From Incurvaria masculella (taxonomy: Eukaryota > Arthropoda > Insecta > Lepidoptera > Incurvariidae): 64,000 bases of DNA. The stretch's first letter is position 1. Each line of letters begins with the position of its first letter. The notes below the pieces were generated by a model. The model made no database searches and was not told where the DNA came from. It worked only from the letters and a program-made list of their open reading frames with translations. Of the stretch, positions 1-10,480 are shown piece by piece. The stretch covers positions 19,672,501 to 19,736,500 of the forward strand of contig OX335641.1 of NCBI GenBank assembly GCA_946894095.1. Reading direction: 5' to 3'. The translations under genes were made by a program, and so were the position numbers.

Positions 1-616
1 TATTTCACTTGAAAACATTTCTATGGGGATGGTGTTATGCCATCAATCAACACGAACTCAAAATAATCTCAATTCGCTACCTATTTTCATTTTTTTGCAG
101 AATTCCTCTATTTAGCCAGAAATTTATATTATATAGCATGCAATTAGTATGTCTGTCTGTGTATTGAAATGTCTACTGCTGAATTTATGATTACCCATAG
201 AAATACTTCTTAAATTATATTTTATGTTATTTGCACGAACCAGCCTAAAATAAAACTCTTACTTGAATATACATAAGTCTGAATATGCGCGATAAAATGT
301 TGACATAATACCTATATTTTTTTACAGAAAAGTTGTACCTTATATAGATAATATACTGAATCTAGCATTATGAAATGATATTTGACGAATATTTAAAAGA
401 TAATTGCGTATTTGTAGCAAACAGTGCCAACTTATTTTGGTAAACATTTGGCTTCCATCATTAAGACAAAATATAATAAAAATACGCTTATGAAAAGCCA
501 TTGAGGACTTGAGTCGGCACTCTGCTTGGAGCACTCAAATAACGCAAGTCTATACGATATTTACGTAAAGTTCAAGGTCAAGATAATTACGTAAAGTTAG
601 TACCTGAAAGGAGTGC
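1..616. other. AT-rich sequence, no gene seen
   Basis: No exon, domain or repeat family was recognised here. The short open frames have no family resemblance. If the upstream exons of bark lie to the left, this is probably intron or intergenic DNA. I also found no convincing bark exon anywhere in 1-10480. Confidence 0.5.
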
Positions 617-623
617 GCCTGTG

Positions 624-932
624 CGGCCAAGTGCGAGACGGACTCGTACACGAAGGGTTCCGTACCATCTTACATGATTTCACCCAAAAAATCACGTAAG
701 GGGGCTCCCCCTTTCATTTTTAATATTTCAAAATGTTTGCTATTTGTTGTTATAGCGGTCATAAATATACACAATCTGTGAAAATTTCAACTATTTACCT
801 ATTATTGTTAATGAGATACAGCCCTGTAACAGACGGACGGACGGAGGGACAGACGGGCGGATGGATGGACGGACAGCAAAGGCTTAGTATTGGGGTTTCG
901 TTGGCACCCTTTGGGTACGGAACCGTAATAAA
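624..932 (+). repeat. tRNA-headed lepidopteran SINE, near full length (copy 1)
   Basis: Begins with a CGGCCAAGTGCGAG head and GGGTTCCGTACC, which resemble RNA polymerase III A and B boxes. It then has a middle with CAGCCCTGTAACAGACGG, a (ACGG)n microsatellite, and a tail CCTTTGGGTACGGAACC. The same head-middle-tail order recurs at 3209, 10749, 19209, 33262, 53416 and 56746. The 74-residue open frame here is a by-product of the microsatellite. Assignment to a SINE is inference from the box-like head and copy number. Confidence 0.75.
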
Positions 933-1067
933 ACCGAATTCAAACACTAAGAAGTAGAAAATAACACCCATTTTTGGGTCGGTGACATATTGGTGTTATT
1001 CTTTGGTTGGTTGGCACCGACCCCAGAAATCGGGTATTTTCCACTTTTTAGTGTTTGATGTCGGTTA
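933..1067. mobile_element. small palindromic element (foldback MITE)
   Basis: Two arms of about 53-56 bp (about 933-988 and 1014-1066) are inverted copies around a short loop. The outer ends are close to AACCGA..TCAAACACTAA and its complement. The arm resembles the palindromic family at 54602-54869 (AACCGACTTCAAA...CACTAAAAAGT), so it is probably a short relative. It abuts the tail of the SINE at 932. Confidence 0.6.
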
Positions 1068-3208
1068 AAAACTAAAACTAAACTTATGTTGATTGATTGA
1101 TTGATTTCAATTATGGGCTCTCTGTCCTATTTTTAGACAATTTTGCCAGTGTCCAGTTAGGCTTAAATACGGGATTAGTGCTACATTGGCGCATTTAACA
1201 GAGAATGCATTTCACACACTTACGTATATTTGTTAGTCATTGTCTTTTCTCGCTATAAATTCTGTTGAAACAGCATTTCTTCCGAATAAATCTTTGAATT
1301 AATGCAGGGATGATAATCAGATTTTGAAAAAACCTTTTTCTGATTATTTTCAACATCTGATTACCTAACTAGCTTCAAATTCAATTGTCGCTGAAACTCA
1401 AATTAATGAAATAACGGTAAAGTCGTATCCATTAGATACAGAAAATTATCGAATTCAGGCAGTTTACAAACTTTACATAATTGTTTAATAAAAAAACCGA
1501 AGTCACAAACCCAATATTATTAGGCTATGTAATCGCCTAAACTTATTTTTATGTTTGGAGATTCTCTTTCATTATTTTCTAATTACGATGTGTTACATAT
1601 ACATATAAGAACATACAAATAAAACGCCTTTTCAAAATATTTGTTTGTAATTCACTATTTCAGAAAATTAATTACGAACAACAATTTACAAATGGATCCA
1701 TGGACGGTAATGTTTTCATCCCGCTCAGCGCCGCGGCATTACCCCCAGCTTCACTTGCCACCACGTTGCTCTAATGAGCAATATTTTTGCTAATTTTTGC
1801 AACCAAATTATTTGTTGGCTATGGTTTGCATAACATCTTTCTAGCTCATGTAGTTTTCAATGGGTTTGACGGCCGGATTCAGCCAGTATTTATTAGATAT
1901 TTTTGACACGGCACTCGCTGTCATCATCACGAATGAGGAATGACGTAACGACCATCTGGTTTATTAAAAAATAATTCTTATCCTTATCGGTTTAGCTACC
2001 AATTTGGGAGACTTCAAATTGGATTTTTCTCCGTTTTCATCATTGCGCTACAAATTTGTACGGCAATAAAATGTTGTAAGTTGCGTTACGTCATTTTTTG
2101 CGCGCTCGTTGTATGGACGTTATTTCTCCAGTTATTTCTTCACCTCCATGATTTTCTTCATGTTAGTCCGAAAATAAATTGTTCTTAATTGTGCTAATCA
2201 AAATAAGTCTTGGGAAAGAAATATCACCAAAACATAACCTGTATTTCGTTTCATATTTTGTGCTCGTTAATGACATTTAAATTTGTTTGAAGACAATCAA
2301 AAGCTCTTCTTTTCCTCTAAACCTTATTCTAACCGCATCATGGAGTACATCTTTCATCTAAACATTCGTAAGTCAGAAATGACAGTTATGACGTTTTTAA
2401 GAGCATCCTCATACCTAAACATTTTGGACCAATTTTTGCGATTGAAACAAGATAGCCAGAGCCCGACGTCGCTTAGTTAGAGCAGCTCAGAATAATTCTT
2501 TCTAAATGTGACCAACCCCGCATAACGCGTGAAACCGGTTTTTTATTGTTTCGTTAAAGCAATTGGAAAAAAGTTAAACATGTTCTTCGCTGATTGGGTA
2601 GATAATGTTAAGATCTATGAATTGGTATTAAAATAAATATTAGTTGATATCAATATAAGCCGCAAACTTGAAAAAGAATATATTAGAGACCTGACTTCCA
2701 AAAAAAATTCCATGCTTAAAATATCAATTTCTGTAACATTTTTCTTTCTGTTTTGGTAGAACGTTAGATGGAATTATACATGTTTTTTTTTCACGTTCTC
2801 ATTCCATAAAGAGCTATCAAACTATTCGCATTGGCTAATATAATAATCTTAAGTTGATGTAGCTCATGCGACAGCTACAATAAGGTTTGAGTTTTCTTCC
2901 CCATTGCATGGCAATGGAAGCAACTCGGTTACGACTTCACCTACTCGAAATTTGCACAATCGCTTGATCTACACGGCTTCTGTTTTATTTTCGCGGCTTT
3001 GTCACCAGCGGCGCGGCGGGACGACGGCGGCGGCGGCGGTATTTCATCGATCGCGAGTAGGTAATCGTGCGTAACATCGTTCAATGGACTTTCTCGATTC
3101 GTTGAATGGGCATGCGCTCTCAGCCAACCTGCCGAGCGGCTGGCTGTTGCGAATTACGGCGCGGGCGGTGGTGGGGTATTGTGTCGATGGAGCGTGCATT
3201 TTTGTAGT
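1068..3208. other. gene-free stretch; GC-rich patch at its end
   Basis: No exon or known element recognised. A short (ATTG)n run lies at about 1087-1106. From about 3000 the base composition turns GC-rich with a (CGG)n run near 3025-3040. This patch could be a promoter or 5' exon of an unknown transcript, but nothing proves it. Confidence 0.4.
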
Positions 3209-3558
3209 TTTTAGGGTTCCGTACCCAAAGGGTGCCAACGGAACCCTATTACTTAGTCTCCGCTGTCCATCCGTCCGTCCGTCCGTCCGTCCGTCCGTCC
3301 GTCCGTCCGTCCGTCCGTCCGTCTGTCTGTCCGTCTGTCCGTCTGTCACAGGGCTGTATCTCATGAACCCTAATAGGTAGGCAGCTGATCACAGAGTGTG
3401 TATATGTTTTGCCGCTTTAACAACAAAAAGGTAAAATTAAATAATATTAAAAATTACATTAAAATTAGTTCAAAAAACGTGATTTTTTGCTATTAAATCT
3501 TGTGTAATGGTACGGAACCGTTAGTGTGCGAGTCCGACTCTTACTTGACCGGTTTTTG
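3209..3558 (-). repeat. tRNA-headed lepidopteran SINE (copy 2)
   Basis: Same family as 624-932, on the minus strand. The tail GGGTTCCGTACCCAAAGGGT is at 3213, a long (CCGT)n run at 3270-3325, and the head GTGTGCGAGTCCGACTC near 3525. The repeat explains the open frames of 98 and 106 codons on both strands. Confidence 0.8.
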
Positions 3559-4536
3559 CCATTTTTAACGTTCCTTTCCTCAAAACAAATCGTTAAAAAA
3601 GTTAGCAGTACCTATTTATAAGTTAATATATTCAAAAGTGTGTAGTTAGTAAGTGTGCACATATATTTTTTTAAAAATAATATTCTTGTTGGTTCAGAAC
3701 TTTTCTTTTGTTTAACATTTTTATTTTTAATAAAATGATGCTTTGTTTTGTTTTGTTGAATATGTTAGGTTAAGTTATCATTCTGTTATTATTACGCATG
3801 CTGTGTTCGCCACTTGTGGGGTGTGCACGAACGCTATGTTTTTGTAACATATCTCCTTTTGTAAATTGTACGTGTATTGGCGAACCTTAATAAAGAAATA
3901 ATACAAAAATAAATATATATAGGATCACTTCGTTGTCCGCCTTTATGTCTGTAAGTCAAAACCACTTTTTCTCAGCAACAACATAAGTTAAAATGAATAT
4001 CAAATTCTTAGGTTTTTTTCTTAGGTCCCATCAAAGAGTCTTGTGGTCACTTGGAGCTGTAAATCAAGGTTAACGCTATCAAGAAGTAAGGCCATTGGCC
4101 GCATATTTTGACACTCTTAAATTAATCAAAACCTATACTTTACCGGGTACTTTATGTTGACCTAGAATCGTCCAATTTGGAAATAAGCAATGTTCCACAG
4201 TACAGTCGAACAAAGAGTTTAGGATACACATCCAGTTGAATGAAAAAATGAACAGTCGAAATACTTTGAGTTTTGGAACCTATTATAGAGTTGAGTATAG
4301 ATTCAAACATAGTTGAGGATGTCTACTAGCTACTGAGTAAACAAAACCCTAAAAAAATTTAATCGGAGGTTGTATTTAAACACCATTCATTTTTACGTTT
4401 AACCGGAAGTGTATCCTTTAACCTTTGGTTGACTGTACAAGTAAAGGTAATAAAATCCAATTTTTTTTTATGTGTCGTTATATTACATACCTAAACATAT
4501 TTTATTCTCTTGATGGACGAACTTTCTACATACAAA
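3559..4536. other. gene-free stretch
   Basis: AT-rich. No exon, RNA gene or repeat boundary was recognised. Confidence 0.4.
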
Positions 4537-4590
4537 TTGGTACGGAGCCCTCGGTGCGCGAGTCAGACCCGCACTTGTCCGGTTTATTGG
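4537..4590 (-). repeat. SINE head fragment (copy 3)
   Basis: Only the head of the 624-932 family remains (GGTACGGAGCCCTCGGTGCG to CCGGTTTA), on the minus strand. The middle and tail are absent. Confidence 0.65.
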
Positions 4591-4831
4591 TTGGTGAGAA
4601 AACTACTTCCATCCAGCCGTGTCGTAACTTAGAATAATAAACTAAACGAGGGCATTGGTTTTACCTTTCCGAAATGTGGATGTAATAAGAATTTACTTAG
4701 ATTATAGTTTGTGTTAGAATCATAGACTTAATTATAGTTAGAATAATGGAGAAATCTGCGTCATAGAAATGGTTATAATATACGATGAAAACACTCTGGC
4801 TCATAATTGTACTATGCCAGGCCGGCCAAAT

Positions 4832-5219
4832 GTGTTATCACCCGATCACATTCAGTTCCCTAAGGGCGTACATGAAAGCACATTTTAATATATTTAAAAA
4901 TAACTAAAACTGGTATTTAAATTTTAAAAAATATGTAATATAAATTGGTTAGTTATCTGTATTTGAAACTTATAATTATAAATATCTGAGGCTCCCCTTC
5001 TTTGTTAAACAATTGTTATGCATTTGTATACATTTTTGATTTGTTTGAGCAATCAAAGCATCGGGGTCTTACAGTTTTGTCTCTAAATTATGTCTAGACC
5101 ATCAAATCTACAAATGTATTTTTTTGTTTATCGAAATTCGTTGTAGTTATTTTTTAATTAAATTAAATGATGTTTTACTTACGCCCTTTATGGGACTGAA
5201 TGCAATGAGGTGCTAACAC
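4832..5219. mobile_element. MITE with ~50 bp terminal inverted repeats
   Basis: Left end GTGTTATCACCCGATCACAT and right end complement GTGTTAGCACCTCATTGCAT are diverged inverted copies. Both continue into CATTCAGTCCC..AGGGCGTA. The interior is AT-rich with no open frame. The class is unknown and no clear target duplication was found. Confidence 0.65.
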
Positions 5220-5913
5220 TCCCTTCAAATCGAAAGAGCTCTGATATTTTTATTACATTACAATTTGATACAAGTGTAGTTTGCATCCAAGTTTGGGTTT
5301 GCGAAAAACCTGTGCGTTATACGTGTAAAACACCATTGTTCACTGAAATGTAACTATGCATTATTTTAAAAGTGTAAATACATAATTTGTATCAAATTAA
5401 GCTCAACGGCAGCCCTGCAAGTTCGATAGTTTTCGAGGTATGTTACTTAAGAAAATGGTTAAAAACATTATTTTGTCTTGTTTCGGGTTTAAATTGCTAT
5501 TAGTAACCGCTCTTCCAAAACGAGAAGTTGTGTTAAAATTAATGATTAGCGAGTAAGACTCAATAGTTCTCTTGCAATCGGGAAAAAGCAAAGACTTCAC
5601 TAAGAATGAAAGTTCACTAAAGTTTGCGGCATCTAAATTTTAGCATTGTAATCCGATTTTGAGAATAATTATGTATAGCATTGTACGAAGAGCTAATAAA
5701 ATTTAGATAAGGGTATTTTGGAACTCTTAATAGGGCTTCAGGGCCTCTATTAGGAGATATTCCGATTTCTGTGATTAGGAGTTACAAATCACTTATCGAT
5801 AAATCGTTAATATCATCGATTCAGCAGGTTTACACCATTAGGCATTTGAGGGATACACTAAATCGCCCTGCCATGGATTTTCTTAAGTTGGCCAACATAT
5901 TGCGGTATCTATG
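5220..5913. other. gene-free stretch
   Basis: No exon or element recognised between the MITE and the nested transposons. Confidence 0.4.
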
Positions 5914-6673
5914 TACCTCTATACACCGTGTCCGGAATAAGGTTCCGAATACTTAAACCTAAGAAAGGTCTAAACATTGTAAACAACTTTTCCGAAGAAA
6001 CTATATTAATATACCTAATAGTTTCCGAGAAAAAAAATAATTCAACTTTATTAAAAAGCGGAATTTCTCCAGTGTGAAAAAGCACCATAAATATAGCGGG
6101 GCGGCGGCGGGGAGCGGAAGGGCGGCGGGGTGCGTTCCCCAGCTGTCTTGCTCGCTTTGTAGGTAGTATTCCGAAGCGGCGGCGGCGCAGCTTCAAAGGC
6201 GGTGTCTCTTTGAGACAAAATGCCTACTCGCACCAATTTGCAACGCAGTCAGTGTTTGCGTGGCCTTGTAACTGAGCGGTCGAAAGTGTGTCAAGGTCGC
6301 GAACGTTTTTACTACTAGGGAATATGGAGACATGATATTTGCGTATGGGGAGTGTCATGGGAATGCCTTGGCTGCATTACATTTGTACCGTAATCGGTTT
6401 CCGAACAGGCGTCAGCCTGCTGACTCAAGAACAATAACCGCTGCTTTTCAGCGCATTATTGATAACCGACCCGTAGCACCAACTATGCGAGAAGGTGTGT
6501 TAGGCGCAGGCCAGACAGAAGAGACGTAAGACGAGGACGCGTCGCGGACAGGGCGGAGACGAGACACGGACGCGACTTTTGAAGTTATATAGAAGAGACG
6601 GGGCGCGGACGCGACGCAGTCGCGCAGTCAGGACTATTTTCGGCATTCAACAGTCTGATTTTGTCACGTCGAC

Positions 6674-9068
6674 ATGTCTTCTTCTGAAGATGAAGATGTA
6701 CTAGCACTGGTAAATCTCGCTAATATACAGAGGGTTAGACGTTACTGGGTACATCCGGTATGGCTAAGCAATGAAGACAATCGATTTTTTAAAATAATGG
6801 AGGACCTACACAATTACCCAGATCGTTTTGTCACAGTGTATAAAATGACTCCACAGTGTTTTAATATTATCATGTCCAAAGTGAGAAATGCTTTACAGAG
6901 AAAGCACACAAATTGGAGAGTATCTATTAGTGCTGAAGAAAGATTACTTATAACGTTAAGGTAAGTGAAATACATTATCTTTTTTAATTACTTTAATACT
7001 AACAGAAAATTGTGTTACATAATAAGGTTTAATTAACTTTTGAAATATGTGCACGCTCAAACCGATGTTGATGTGTATAATTTTTCTACACTAAAGTAAT
7101 CCGATAGATTACTTTGGTGTAGAAAAATTGTACGTGTAGTTCAGAGGTAATTTTTCATTCAAAAAAGATGTATTGGTGACGTGTGCAGCCGAAACTGAAC
7201 TAATTGTTGAATAGGGTGATAGAGTGAAAAACGTTGGGGTATTCTCATCCTGCACAGATATTGATGGAGATGCAACATTCTGATTTTGCTCTATTGTTGA
7301 TGGAGGTGCAACATTTTGATTTTGCTCTATTGTCGATGGAGGTGCAACATTATGAAACGGCTGTTGTATAGAAGACACCGTGGCTATGTTGTTTTGAGAA
7401 ATGCGGGTAGAATATGCTGGTTCTGATGTCGATGCTGCCTCGTTTCCATCTAAGATTTGCGCCGCCAACTGCATTACTCCCATCTTGAACCTTCGTTTTT
7501 GAACAAGATTCATGGCCTTCATATCAGACAACATGCTTTGAAGGAAGGCAAGATCTGTATCAAGAGGTTGCATTTGTTTCTCGCTATTTTGTCGTTTTCT
7601 GTTAAAGTAATCAAAAGCAGATTGATTGACGTCTTTCAAAGTAGGCATTTTACTTTTTTTACTCGAGTCCGATGATAACGGCGAAGGATGATTTTGAGCC
7701 TGTGGAGAGGGTGAATGGGACGGAGGCCGAAACGGCGACATTGACTCCTCCTCATCAAGTTCACTTTCGTCCGTATGAGTATCTGACCTGCATTGTGGTT
7801 CTAGATTAGATTTGGAAGGTCTTGATTTCAAATATTTATCCAAAAAATGCAAGTGCTGGGCAAGGTAATATTCTTTTACCTTCTTGGCTGCAGAGCCAGA
7901 TGGAAGTGATAGAAGTTTTTTGTATTTTGCATATCTGTTCCTTATGTTTTTCCAACGATCTTTGCAAGCTTGTACTGAAACAATCAAATCATCGAATAAA
8001 TATAATGAAGTGAATTACTTATTGTGAGTTTTTATTCGCAGAGACTATAGAGCCTATATCAGTAATACGAGTACCTACTTATGTAAAGAATTAAGAATGT
8101 TACTTTCTGGCACAATAGCCTCCGCGAATAAAAAATCACGGTGCACAGTATAGTAATATGTATACCTAATTTATATTTGTATATTTATTTACAGGTATTT
8201 CGCAGATGGGTGTTCATTTAAATCACTGTCAGTTTACTTTCTACGAGGAAAATCTACAATTCGAGAAATAGTACATAATACCTGTCAAGTTCTATGGCAA
8301 ACATTACAACCCGAATATATGCCTACACCCAATGTAGAAAAATGGCTAGAGATAGCTGCGCGTTTCCATACTCTTTGGAATTTACCGAATTGTGTGGGAA
8401 GTCTGGATGGCAAACATATTAGAATAAAAGCTCCATCTAACACGGGATCAGCGTACATAAATTACAAAGGATACTTTTCGATTGTGTTATTAGCATTGGT
8501 AGACGCTGACGGGTTATTCGTAACGATAGATGTTGGGGAATACGGGAGAAATAGTGACGGGCGTGCATTTCAAGCCAGTGCTCTCGGACAAGCAATGCAG
8601 CGTGAAGACCTTAATTTACCGGACCATAGTCCATTGCCCGGAGAAGTACAACCTATGCCATATTATTTTGTGGCAGATGAAGCTTTCTCTCTGAAAAAAA
8701 ACGTAATGAAACCTTATTCGCGGAATCAATTGACAAATGATAGAAGAATATTCAATAACAGACTAAGCAGAGGACGGAAATCAGTAGAATGTGCCTTTGG
8801 AATGGCAAGGACTAAATTTCAAGGACTGAGCATGCCCATGTGCTGTGAACCTGCTAAAGCTGATGTAATTATACAAGCAATGTGTATATTGCACAATGTT
8901 ATTCGAAGATGCGATGGAAAATTTACAGCGCCATACATCCAAAATACGTTGGTTGGAACAAGAATTGATTCACTATACAGAGAAACTGCAGATGGTGTCA
9001 GGGAATACCTCACCAACTATTTTGTAAATCGGGCACCTATTCCGTACCAAAATAGGCACAATGTATAA
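6674..9068 (+). CDS. Harbinger DDE transposase (2 exons)
   Basis: Exons 6674-6960 and 8195-9068 join as TTAAG/gtaagtg ... ttacag/GTATTTC to give 386 codons plus stop, a usual length for Harbinger transposases. It cuts and rejoins the element DNA in the nucleus, with its MADF partner helping DNA binding or import. DDE_4-type motifs are present: VGSLDGKHIRIKAP (first Asp), YFVADEAFSL (second Asp) and KSVECAFGMARTKF (Glu). The N-terminal exon is acidic and then helical. The start is the first ATG in the exon, 171 bp inside the element. The intron (6961-8194) contains the main exon of the MADF gene on the other strand. No stop or frameshift was seen, so the enzyme may still work. Confidence 0.9.
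7081..7127. terminator. 21-bp stem-loop at the MADF stop codon
   Basis: Arms 7081-7101 and 7107-7127 are inverted copies with one mismatch that is a G:T pair, and a 5-base loop. The right arm encodes the last residues and stop of the MADF gene (minus strand). It also lies inside the transposase intron. It may affect 3' end formation of the MADF transcript; that role is inference. Confidence 0.5.
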
Positions 9069-9491
9069 ACACACACACACACCATCACACACACACACAC
9101 ACACACGCGCGCGCACGCACGCACGCCGCACCCTCGCACACACACACACTCACACAACGCATACACACAACACGCAGAGGAATTAAGAAAATATCACATT
9201 AATATTACATTAAAATATTTCTGTTTTACCATTAAAACAAAGAGTACACATTTTTTTATTTCTAATGTACTACGTAAAGAACAGATGTAGGTACGCACGA
9301 GGATATGTTGATGTTTTTTAAATAAAGAATAGGTACTACTTACCGTTTTCGTTTATTGTCCTGGCAATCGATTCCCAAGCTTGGTCTTGAACATTTCTGT
9401 TACAATAGTCAGACCTATTGTAATCATAAATAACAGAATGATTCTCAATTAATTCACAAAACTGAATATTAAAAGCTAGGTCGTCACGCAT
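7109..9491 (-). CDS. Harbinger MADF/Myb-like DNA-binding protein (2 exons)
   Basis: Minus strand exons 9491-9344 and 7974-7109 join (AACG/gtaagt ... tttcag/TACAAG) into 337 codons plus stop. The N-terminus is a MADF domain split by the intron: FNIQFCELIENHSVIYDYN and WESIARTINEN from exon 1, then VQACKDRWKNIRNRYAKYKK from exon 2. A Ser/Pro-rich linker, a short helical BESS-like region (residues near LAFLQSMLSDMKAM) and a tail with 12-residue repeats (NVAPPSTIEQNQ) follow. Such proteins accompany Harbinger transposases and probably recognise the element ends. Exon 1 starts 323 bp from the right end of the element. The transposase second exon lies in this gene's intron. Confidence 0.85.
9066..9170. 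repeat. (CA)n-rich microsatellite
   Basis: An interrupted run of CACACA and CGCACG units starts at the transposase stop codon. It is in the presumed 3' untranslated region of the transposase and in the MADF intron. Confidence 0.9.
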
Positions 9492-10480
9492 TTTTATGAA
9501 AAAAATTATAACAACTCAAAACATGACGCAACCATTCAACGTCAAGACGGTACACGTGACTGTGCGACGCGAGCGAGCCCCTCCCGGCGGGCATGCCACC
9601 CCGCGCCCCGTCTTCGCCCCCGCCGCGTCCGTGCCCCGTCTCTCCTGTGTGTTTTGAACAAAAGGCGCAGACGTAAAAGCGTTGCGCCCGCGCCCCGTCT
9701 ATTCTGTATGTTTTGCGTCACGACGCTTCTATACATTTTATATGAAAGGGACGTGGAAGAGACAAATGTCCGCGCCCCGTCTGCGTCTTACGTCTTTTCT
9801 GTGTGTCCAGCGCCTTAAACCCCCGCGCTCAAGAAGTGATAGATTATTTTCGCCTACATCCTAGGACGAGTACAAGAAAAGCCGCACGAGTGTTAAACAT
9901 GTCGAAATCAACAATTCATAGTGTGTTAAAACGTGATAAACAGCATCCCTATTTAATCAGAACACACGCACTGCTGCCAGCTGATCACGTTCGGAGAGTT
10001 AACTTTTGCCAATGGCTTCAACTCCAGCAGCAACGCCAACCAATGTTTGTGGAATCTGTGTTGTGGACGGACGAGAGCATGTTTACGAACAATGGAATGT
10101 GGTGGCAGATCGGGCGGCGCGTGGTCTTAGAAGGGGCCGCTGCCGCCCTCTCCTAATATAAACGTAAGTACCTAAGGTACATAATCTACCTACTATCTTA
10201 GGTATTGTGGTAATGTGATGCGCGATGCAACAAATTAAACCCATGCGCGGTGAAGATGGCGCAGCGCGCTTGCAGTAGTTATTAGGGCGCAAGTATACTG
10301 ATAAATAATATTTTTAATTTTTTTTTTCAACTTACTACTTTCGAACTTTCTTTGTTATGACGAGCTTACGGATAGGATATATGACCTGCCTTTTAATTAT
10401 TCGTAACCTTATACCGGACACGGTATATGGAGGTATCAGTATGTTTATTGGCCTTTTGTCAATGGAAACTGTGGCGATAG

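Larger units (their letters stand above)
6503..9814 (+). mobile_element. PIF/Harbinger DNA transposon, apparently intact
   Basis: Ends GGCGCAGGCCAGACAGAAGA and, inverted, GGCGCTGGACACACAGAAAA continue into GACGTAAGACG, giving inverted repeats of about 45 bp. A perfect TTA duplication flanks it (6500-6502 and 9815-9817), the family signature. It carries the two standard genes: a DDE transposase (+) and a MADF/Myb-like protein (-). Both reading frames are open after splicing. GC-rich subterminal regions repeat a GCGCCCCGTCT-like motif. Size, intact frames and clean target duplication suggest recent insertion. Confidence 0.92.
6320..10156 (+). pseudogene. DUF4817/DD-E transposase remnant in two pieces
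   Basis: Piece 1 (6320-6499) encodes EYGDMIFAYGECHGNALAAL and RFPNRR, the DUF4817-type N-terminal motif of an abundant insect transposase family. Piece 2 (9815-10156) encodes a helix-turn-helix (STRKAARVLNMSKSTIHSVL) and LLPADHVRRVNFCQW, then LWTDESMF, which holds the first catalytic Asp. Across the Harbinger insertion the frame is kept if the insert and one TTA are ignored. After GMWWQ the family sequence stops, so the second Asp and the Glu are missing. The element was therefore already internally deleted and could not transpose by itself. Family naming rests on motif recall; the broken state is read directly. Confidence 0.75.
5916..10433 (+). mobile_element. Tc1/mariner-type element (DUF4817 family), split by a Harbinger element
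   Basis: The left end CCTCTATACACCGTGTCCGG and the right-end complement CCTCCATATACCGTGTCCGG form terminal inverted repeats of about 40 bp with about five differences. TA dinucleotides flank both ends (5914-5915 and 10434-10435), as expected for Tc1/mariner target sites. Without the inner Harbinger (3,312 bp plus one TTA) the element is about 1.2 kb, a normal mariner size. It holds a broken transposase. It sits in a bark intron and ends about 47 bp before an exon acceptor. Confidence 0.8.

Noticed and set aside
3044..3380. Open frames of 98 and 106 codons on both strands
   Set aside because: They run through the SINE and its CCGT/ACGG microsatellite, which lacks stops in most frames.
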